Assembly (NCBI GenBank): GCA_017882455.1
Contig: JADGPL010000005.1
Location: forward strand, 62,001-126,000
DNA: 64,000 nt
Reading direction: 5' to 3'
Source: Solirubrobacteraceae bacterium
GTDB lineage: Bacteria > Actinomycetota > Thermoleophilia > Solirubrobacterales > Solirubrobacteraceae
Shown here: positions 59,268 to 64,000 of the stretch, piece after piece
Layout of the letters: each line of letters opens with the position of its first letter
Position numbering within the stretch: position 1 is the first letter of the stretch
Position numbers and translations under genes: made by a program
The notes under the pieces: generated by a model
Databases searched by the model: none
The model's input: only the letters and a program-made list of their open reading frames with translations
Told to the model about the DNA's origin: nothing

Positions 59268-59657
59268 TTAGGCGTGGTACCACTCGACGGTGGCGCTTCC
59301 CTTTGTGCAGACCCCGCCTGCTCCGTGACCGGGGAAGCCGGCGCCGTCTCCGTGGCACGTCCAGCCGGGCATGCCGTAGAGCTTCCAGCGGAATTGGGAG
59401 GCCGGCCCTTCGGGGTTGCCGAGAAAGCTCACGCCCACCCCCGACTCCATCGCCCTCGCCATCCCCAACGCTTCCGCGCAGGACGCACCGCGTGTGGATA
59501 TCCGGATTGGGTAGCCGCGGTCGAAGCCTTTGAGTGTTGGGACTGAAGGACACTGGTGATTCGGCGGAGCGTAGGCGGTCGCTTGCCCATGCTGAACGAG
59601 CAGCGCCGCGCCGCCGAGCAGCGCCACCGCCACGATGACCAACGTCAACCTTTTCAC
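59268..59657 (-). CDS. Small secreted cysteine-containing protein
   Basis: A 129-residue protein with a signal peptide (MKRLTLVIVAVALLGGAALLV) and a mature part with four cysteines (HQCPSV, GASCAEA, WTCHGD, GVCTKG) and several glycines and tryptophans. The mature domain YPIRISTRGASCAEALGMARAME then SQFRWKLYGMPGWTCHG may be a small extracellular fold stabilised by disulfides. GTG at 59657 is the start. Family not recognised; it resembles small secreted proteins carried by actinobacterial mobile elements. Confidence 0.65.
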   Translation of the reverse strand: MKRLTLVIVAVALLGGAALLVQHGQATAYAPPNHQCPSVPTLKGFDRGYPIRISTRGASCAEALGMARAMESGVGVSFLGNPEGPASQFRWKLYGMPGWTCHGDGAGFPGHGAGGVCTKGSATVEWYHA

Positions 59658-59718
59658 GATGGCCGCACCCTATCCGACTCCCGACCGGGCGCCCAAACGA
59701 CGTGGCTGCCCGATGCGC

Positions 59719-60003
59719 CTACTGCGGACGGTTGCCTTGCGCGGCGGGCGGCCATGTCGCGCCATGCCGCTCCGCTCGCGTCTCGGCTCTGACGAGTAGG
59801 TCGGATGGCCGGACGCCGAGCGTGGTCGCCAGCTTCGCCACGGTGGCAACGGTCGGCCGGCGCTCGGCGCGCTCGATCCCGCCGATGTAGTTGCGGTGGA
59901 CGCCACTGTCGAGGCCAAGGCGCTCCTGGGATACCCCGAGTTCGTCGCGTAGGTTTCGGATCGCCTCGCCGAGGCCAGCGAGTAGCGGGTCGGGTGCAGA
60001 CAC
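59719..60003 (-). CDS. XRE family transcriptional regulator (element repressor)
   Basis: A 94-residue Cro/CI-type regulator. The HTH is LGEAIRNLRDELGVSQERLGLDSGVHRNYIGGIERAERRPTVATVAKLATTLGV, covering residues 9-62. GTG at 60003 is the start. It is divergent from the lipoprotein gene at 60051, and the 47-bp gap contains GTTAGG-N8-CCTAAC, a probable operator. It is most simply the control gene of the putative integrated element. Confidence 0.87.
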   Translation of the reverse strand: MSAPDPLLAGLGEAIRNLRDELGVSQERLGLDSGVHRNYIGGIERAERRPTVATVAKLATTLGVRPSDLLVRAETRAERHGATWPPAAQGNRPQ

Positions 60004-60029
60004 AAGGCTGCACGTTGCACCCCAACCGT

Positions 60030-60049
60030 GTTAGGTTCTACAGCCTAAC
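60030..60049. promoter_or_regulatory. Operator-like inverted repeat between XRE gene and lipoprotein gene
   Basis: GTTAGG (60030-60035) and CCTAAC (60044-60049) are perfect inverted repeats with an 8-bp spacer, each flanked by AACCGTGTT-type repeats. TTGCAC (60015-60020), 18 bp and TACAGC (60039-60044) form a promoter whose -10 lies inside the repeat and six bases before the GTG at 60051. Confidence 0.6.
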
Positions 60050-60050
60050 C

Positions 60051-60716
60051 GTGTTGCGCGATTCAGAACCGGGCCGCAGGGCGTTTGCAGGCAACCATCT
60101 CGCGGTGGCGGCTACATGCGCAGTCCTACTCGCGGCGACAGGCTGCGGGGCAACGAGCACCAAGACCGTGGCTCCGGCCTCGACCTCGGCTGCGCCAGGG
60201 ACGACCTCACCGGGAGCATGGACCGGGCTGGGGGCCAAGCTGGCGGACTGGGAAACGGCGCATCCGAGAGGACCTCGCAAATCTGACTGCTCCGGTGAAG
60301 GCTGCTACGGCTACGGGGAACGAATAATGGCTAGCGAAGAATCGGTGTCCCAGTTCACCTCGTTTTCGACCACTGGAGCACCCGACTATCGCGTAGACGG
60401 GTACGAGCAGGCGATCGGCGATGGCACATCCCTGGCGGTAGCCAAGACCGATGTGCTCCGACTCCTACCGAGCGACACGAGGACTACCGCCTTCTGGATC
60501 GCTCGCGGTGCCAATGGCTCCTGTGCTCTTTGGAACCTCAAAAGCAAGACGCTCGGCCGATGGCTCGGCGAGAACAAGAAGGTGGGCGATTCACAGGGCG
60601 CCCTCGGCGTCGAGCTCAATACCTTGCGCTCTGATGGGAGTAGTGCATTCAGGACGGATGATGTAAGCAACGCGAGTGTCAGCATCGCAGCTTCGCCAAG
60701 GGCGACAAGTTGCTGA
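60051..60716 (+). CDS. Putative lipoprotein of unknown function
   Basis: A 221-residue protein with a signal peptide and lipobox LLAATGC (cysteine near residue 32), a Ser/Thr/Pro linker and a folded domain with CSGEGCYGYGE and FWIARGANGSCALWNLKSKT. GTG at 60051 lies at the leaderless position of the promoter next to the XRE operator. Its stop overlaps the ATG of the next secreted protein (TGATG). No family recognised; it is probably displayed on the cell surface. Confidence 0.65.
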   Translation: MLRDSEPGRRAFAGNHLAVAATCAVLLAATGCGATSTKTVAPASTSAAPGTTSPGAWTGLGAKLADWETAHPRGPRKSDCSGEGCYGYGERIMASEESVSQFTSFSTTGAPDYRVDGYEQAIGDGTSLAVAKTDVLRLLPSDTRTTAFWIARGANGSCALWNLKSKTLGRWLGENKKVGDSQGALGVELNTLRSDGSSAFRTDDVSNASVSIAASPRATSC

Positions 60717-61411
60717 TGCGCCGATCCGTCGCCCTCGCCGTACTCATCGCGCTCGGCCTCACAGTCGGCCTCGTTGCCTCCGCCGCAGCGAGCGTCACGG
60801 CCCCCTGCGTACCACCGGGTTTGGTTCCCTCACCGGAACTAGAAGCGACCTGCAAGGCCCTAGCCGAAGCTGAAGCGGAAAGCGCCAAGATGGCCGCCGA
60901 AGAAGCCGCCCCAACGTCCCTCAACGTCACGCTCGAATCGCACCACGGCCACTCCTACGCCGAACCGGGCTACACCGTCATCAAGAGCGAAACACCCGGC
61001 CGGGACCTGACGGTCCAGGTGAGCACACGCGGCGAAACGGTGGTCTTTACCGAAGAATCCCGGTTGGGTGACGGCAAGGTGTGGATTCCATGGTCGTGCG
61101 GGCACCCCGGGGCGGTGTACAGCTACACGGTCTCAGCAGGCACGCAGAGCATCCTCACGCGGAGCGGCCATTTCACGGGCGCCAGCCGGTACTGGTGCGG
61201 GCAACTACTCCGTCGCGCGGTGCGGGAACGCGCTGAAGCGATCCGCCAGCGGGAAGCGGTCGAACGCAAGCACCGCCGCGAAGCGCTCGAACGGCAGCGC
61301 CGTTTTGAAGCCAACTGTCGGACGGTCGGTGGGATACCCGTCACGATCCAGACCAGTGAAGGTCCGTACATCGTCTGTCGCAGCCAAACCGGCGGCATCG
61401 TCCCGGTGTAG
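60716..61411 (+). CDS. Secreted protein of unknown function with basic C-terminal helix
   Basis: A 231-residue protein with a signal peptide (MRRSVALAVLIALGLTVGLVASAAAS), then a beta-rich domain (TVIKSETPGRDLTVQVSTRGETVVFTEESRLGDGKVWIPWSCGHPGAVYSYTVSAG). A long charged helix (REAVERKHRREALERQRRFEANC) and a short ending with two cysteines follow. The ATG overlaps the previous stop, so the two secreted proteins are co-translated. Function unknown. Confidence 0.68.
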   Translation: MRRSVALAVLIALGLTVGLVASAAASVTAPCVPPGLVPSPELEATCKALAEAEAESAKMAAEEAAPTSLNVTLESHHGHSYAEPGYTVIKSETPGRDLTVQVSTRGETVVFTEESRLGDGKVWIPWSCGHPGAVYSYTVSAGTQSILTRSGHFTGASRYWCGQLLRRAVRERAEAIRQREAVERKHRREALERQRRFEANCRTVGGIPVTIQTSEGPYIVCRSQTGGIVPV

Positions 61412-61939
61412 CTGCGTTCCACGACCGTCCGGTAGGCCACCCGCCCCAGAGCTTGGGACGCGCGCACTCCAGCGTGTCGGGTCAGGCCATGACAGGCCAC
61501 TGCGTTCATCCAGGCAGGCGTTAGCCGCATGAATCAGTCGTGGGCCGTCTGGCTAGTTTCGCCTAGTTTCGCCTAGTTTTCTATGACGCCTCGCGCGTGG
61601 ATACAAAGCCGAGCCGCCGACAAGGTTCCACGAGGTTTCACGAGGTTTTCTACGGCGCCACGCGCGCGAGCGCCGGCTCGCTCTCGCCAGCGCAAGACAG
61701 TCAGACTAGAAGTGCCGGGCCAGAGCGCAGACTAGAAGTTGCTCGCTCAAGGCACTCGCAAGGCGTGGAGACTTGCCACGCGAGGCCCACTAGCCGGCCG
61801 ACGAGATTCCGCCAGTTTCCACGAGTTCTGCACGCACCCGCAGGCATGGAGTTGTCATGCCCCGGAGATCCCGCGCTGTGGTGTGGAGCCGACGCAATTT
61901 CTCCCGATTTCACCTGATTTCACCCGATTTTTTGGGGGG
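61412..61939. repeat. Non-coding region with three 10-bp-period repeat arrays
   Basis: I see no convincing gene in these 528 bp. Array 1 (61553-61581) is CTAGTTTCGC in about three copies. Array 2 (61629-61648) is CACGAGGTTT in two. Array 3 (61891-61930) is four 10-base steps ending ATTT or GATTT. A 22-bp segment starting GTTTTCTA is repeated at 61576 and 61645 with three differences, and AGACTAGAAGT occurs at 61703 and 61729. Repeats in phase with the DNA helix next to replication-type genes suggest an origin, partition or recombination site. Confidence 0.6.
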
Positions 61940-62791
61940 TCAGCGCATGGGGCGGCGAGCCTGCTCGCGAGCGGCAAGGAGCTTGGCCTGCTCGGCCTCG
62001 ATGGCGAAAAGAGTGCTTTCACCCTCTTCCTGCTCGGCGATCTGCTCGGGGGTGAGGTCCGGGGCTCCCGCGAGCGCGGCATCTACGATGGCGCCCTGAC
62101 GCTCGCGCTCCTCCTGGACGGGGCGGTACTCCTCCAGGGCGCGCTCATGCCACACCTGGAGCGGCACGAGGAAGGTTACGTCCGTTCGCCAGCGCTTGAG
62201 CAACTTGCCGCGAGGCGCGTGCGCCCACGGCCACGCGCCGAGCCCAGCGAGCAGCCGCCGCCCGTAGCGGCGGTACTCAACCGCCTTCGGTGGCCCGCTG
62301 TTGCGTCGCTGGTCATGGTCGCGGAGGCCCAGCACCTTGACGGAAACCTCGCCCAGATCGTGGGCGCCAAGGTCATAGGCGACGGCCGCCGCGATGTAGC
62401 GGGCCAGCGTGCAACGCCGGCCCGTCGGCGTCTGCCGATCTTCGACTGGCCAAGCGCTCGACGTGTAGGCCGGGAGCCAATCGGGGCGCGCTCGCCCTGG
62501 GGCGAGCAGCTCGATCAGCCGCTCTATGTCCTTGTGCTCCAACGGCCCGCCGGCGTCGATGCGGTTCTGTAGTTCCCAGCGAAGCCACTCGGGGCACGGC
62601 GTGTGGGGCGCCGTCAACGGCAGGGGGTAGCGCCCGTCGAATCCCCAGAGTGCGAACTGCATGGCGGGGGCACCCTCCGGTGTGATCTGGCGCAGGTAGT
62701 CACCCAGGTCCCCCGACGGCAGCGCGAGAGTTTTCGCACTGTTTTCGGGGTCAAGAGTGGGTCCCAACTTGGCGGATGGCTGGGCGAGCAT
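61940..62791 (-). CDS. Hypothetical protein of putative mobile element
   Basis: A protein of about 283 residues without signal peptide or membrane helix. The middle section (PEWLRWELQNRIDAGGPLEHKDIERLIELL, then YIAAAVAYDLGAHDLGEVSVKVLGLRDHDQ) is helical and charged. The C-terminus is a glutamate-rich helix (TPEQIAEQEEGESTLFAIEAEQAKLLAAREQARR). I do not recognise the family. Possible ATG starts are 62800, 62791 and 62662; the last has a GGAGGG ten bases upstream. It is divergent from the HTH gene and may be a replication or transfer accessory protein. Confidence 0.6.
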   Translation of the reverse strand: MLAQPSAKLGPTLDPENSAKTLALPSGDLGDYLRQITPEGAPAMQFALWGFDGRYPLPLTAPHTPCPEWLRWELQNRIDAGGPLEHKDIERLIELLAPGRARPDWLPAYTSSAWPVEDRQTPTGRRCTLARYIAAAVAYDLGAHDLGEVSVKVLGLRDHDQRRNSGPPKAVEYRRYGRRLLAGLGAWPWAHAPRGKLLKRWRTDVTFLVPLQVWHERALEEYRPVQEERERQGAIVDAALAGAPDLTPEQIAEQEEGESTLFAIEAEQAKLLAAREQARRPMR

Positions 62792-63086
62792 GTCCGGCAT
62801 GAAGTCCACCACGCCAGTATCGGACGCGAACAGGACAGACCTCGCACGGCTGCTGACCCCCGAGCAGGTCGCGGAGCTTGTCGGCGTAAGCACCCGCACC
62901 GTCCGCCGGCTCGCTCAGGAAGGCGTGCTCGACCGCGTGCGAATCGGGCACCGTACAAGCCGCTACACAAGCCGGTCTGTACTCGCGCTAATCGACCCTC
63001 ACAACGAGCAGCGCCCCGGCGGCAACCAGGGCGCTGAGGAGAACCAGGACCGTGCAGGCGGCCCAGCTTCAACACCTACAGCGTAG
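62790..63086 (+). CDS. Excisionase/MerR-type helix-turn-helix protein
   Basis: A 98-residue DNA-binding protein with the classic excisionase-type winged helix: ARLLTPEQVAELVGVSTRTVRRLAQEGVLDRVRIGHRTSRYTSRSVLALID. Such proteins direct excision of integrated elements or regulate their genes. The ATG at 62790 or 62799 is likely; the 62790 codon shares bases with a possible opposite-strand start at 62791. The disordered tail overlaps the next gene by 35 bases. Confidence 0.82.
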   Translation: MSGMKSTTPVSDANRTDLARLLTPEQVAELVGVSTRTVRRLAQEGVLDRVRIGHRTSRYTSRSVLALIDPHNEQRPGGNQGAEENQDRAGGPASTPTA

Positions 63087-63300
63087 CCCGCTCGCCGGTC
63101 GCGGCGTGGTGCATCTGATGGACGGCTCGACCTTCGAGGGCTGGGTGTTGGTCAGTGGCGGAACCCTGACCATTGACGGCAGGCTACGGGTCAGTTCGGG
63201 TCCGTCTTATCGCTACAGCTACAGCTACCGCCGCCAGGTTCGACGGACCTATCCAGTGCGAGCGATCCGCTGCGTCGAATGGGCGGAGGCAGGCCAGTGA
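63052..63300 (+). CDS. Small basic protein of putative mobile element
   Basis: An 82-residue protein. The central beta-rich part GRGVVHLMDGSTFEGWVLVSGGTLTIDGRLRV looks like an Sm-like or small barrel fold, followed by a tyrosine/arginine-rich stretch YRYSYSYRRQVRRTYP. GTG at 63052 lies behind GAGGAG. Its stop overlaps the start of the DUF3631 gene (GTGA), so it is translationally coupled to it. Family not recognised. Confidence 0.6.
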   Translation: MQAAQLQHLQRSPLAGRGVVHLMDGSTFEGWVLVSGGTLTIDGRLRVSSGPSYRYSYSYRRQVRRTYPVRAIRCVEWAEAGQ

Positions 63301-64000
63301 CCGACATAGACCGGAGCGCGGTTACGCGGGGACTCCTTGACCGCGTGGCAGGGTTCGTGGATCGGTTTGTGGTGTTGCCGTGCGAGTCGGCTTCGGCGGT
63401 CATCGCGTTGTTTGTATTGCATACGTGGGCGATCGAGGCCGCGCACGCGACGCCGTACATCGCCATCGTCTCGGCCGAGAAGCAAAGCGGCAAGACCAGG
63501 GTGCTGGAAGTTCTCGCGCTTCTCGTGAGGGAGCCGTGGCAGACGGCGAGCACCACCGAGGCGGCGCTCTTTCGCAAGATCGAGCAAGACCAGCCGTGCC
63601 TTTTGCTCGATGAGATCGACGCGATCTTCGGCTCGAACAATGAGCGCACCGAGCCGCTGCGCGCCGTTCTGAACGCAGGAAACCGGCGCGGAGCATCCGC
63701 GACGCGGGTTGTTGGGCAGGGCACAAACATGGAGGTCAGGGACTTCTCAGTGTTCTGCCCGAAGGTGCTCGCCGGGATCGACACGGGGCGGCTGCCGGAG
63801 ACGATCCGCGACCGCGCCGTGATCTTCCACATGAAGCGACGCCACGATGGCGAGAAGGTCGAGCGCTTGCGCCACCGATTCGCCGTCGAGGAAGTCGAGC
63901 CCCTGCGCGCTGAGCTTAAGTCTTGGGCCAGCGCATCGGTCGATGAGCTACGCAACTCGGAGCCCAGCCTGCCAGACGGCCTCAGCGACCGTGCAGCAGA
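63297..64000 (+). CDS. DUF3631 domain ATPase/helicase-like protein (partial, runs off window)
   Basis: The reading frame is open from GTG 63297 to the end of the window (about 234 codons). The N-terminal region VTDIDRSAVTRGLLDRVAGFVDRFVVLP leads into a P-loop: Walker A ISAEKQSGKTRVLE-like VSAEKQSGKTRVLE, Walker B CLLLDEIDAIFG and a sensor region LNAGNRRGASATRVV. GIDTGRLPETIRDRAVIFHMKRR is typical of DUF3631 proteins, found in actinobacterial phages, plasmids and integrative elements, often with a primase domain. A replication role for the putative element is likely. It is coupled to the preceding gene by a GTGA overlap. Confidence 0.85.
   Translation, partial: MTDIDRSAVTRGLLDRVAGFVDRFVVLPCESASAVIALFVLHTWAIEAAHATPYIAIVSAEKQSGKTRVLEVLALLVREPWQTASTTEAALFRKIEQDQPCLLLDEIDAIFGSNNERTEPLRAVLNAGNRRGASATRVVGQGTNMEVRDFSVFCPKVLAGIDTGRLPETIRDRAVIFHMKRRHDGEKVERLRHRFAVEEVEPLRAELKSWASASVDELRNSEPSLPDGLSDRAA

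Noticed and set aside
59100-64000. An integrase gene for the putative element
   Set aside because: No frame in this part shows tyrosine or serine recombinase motifs; if present it must lie beyond the right edge.

Overview
The window is very GC-rich DNA with dense, mostly ATG/GTG-initiated genes and many start codons placed 6-7 bases after a TANNNT hexamer, as in leaderless transcripts. Together with DUF5996, DUF2277, DUF4235, class II glutamine amidotransferase and Rv1284-like carbonic anhydrase genes, this points to a high-GC actinobacterium, most likely Thermoleophilia/Solirubrobacterales. That placement is inference from gene content.

Region 1 (136-14701) is a catabolic locus built from duplicated parts: two hydantoinase/oxoprolinase HyuA-HyuB pairs, two RidA-like proteins, two class III (glutamate-1-semialdehyde aminomutase-like) aminotransferases, a MaoC dehydratase, a hydroxypyruvate-isomerase-like protein, a TetR regulator and an XRE-cupin regulator. 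Region 2 (14835-24874) adds a six-gene electron-transfer operon (TMADH-like flavoprotein, a 61-residue protein, EtfB, EtfA, acyl-CoA dehydrogenase, GST-N protein), a 3-hydroxyacyl-CoA dehydrogenase coupled to an Lrp regulator, a pyruvate dehydrogenase E1 and an internally deleted E2. Four copies of an 18-bp palindrome (consensus ATATCGATCAGTCGATAT) lie just downstream of -10 boxes or close to starts of the RidA, HyuAB, aminotransferase and TMADH units. Two related longer sites precede the other HyuA and the other aminotransferase. I read these as one regulon for degrading an unidentified nitrogen-containing compound.

Region 3 (24883-43621) is mixed chromosomal content: carbonic anhydrase, hydrolases, SDR, MBL-fold protein, GMC oxidoreductase, methyltransferase, secreted proteins, phosphodiester glycosidase, fatty acid desaturase, glutamine amidotransferase, DUF proteins, HAD phosphatase, aldose epimerase, a broken wax ester synthase, a cell-wall amidase and an aldo/keto reductase. 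Region 4 (43857-50441) contains an epoxide-hydrolase-like protein and then a compact aryl-acid cluster: chorismate-lyase-like protein, a ligase-carrier-acyltransferase fusion, 4-hydroxybenzoate 3-hydroxylase and an O-methyltransferase. No polyketide synthase is present, so the final product is unknown. This is the strongest candidate for an undescribed biosynthetic system.

Region 5 (50438-58993) holds a GyrI-like protein, a membrane glycosyltransferase, a small membrane protein beside a nucleoside-deoxyribosyltransferase-like protein, a VapBC toxin-antitoxin, a large CocE-type hydrolase, a four-copy 28-bp repeat, tRNA-Ala(CGC) and two thermoleophilian-looking small proteins. Region 6 (59062-end) starts with a promoter-bearing tRNA-Ala(UGC) that stops after its anticodon loop. 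It continues with an XRE repressor and operator, secreted proteins, 10-bp-period repeat arrays, an excisionase-like HTH protein and a DUF3631 ATPase that runs off the window. I interpret this as one end of an integrated mobile element; no integrase is visible in the window.
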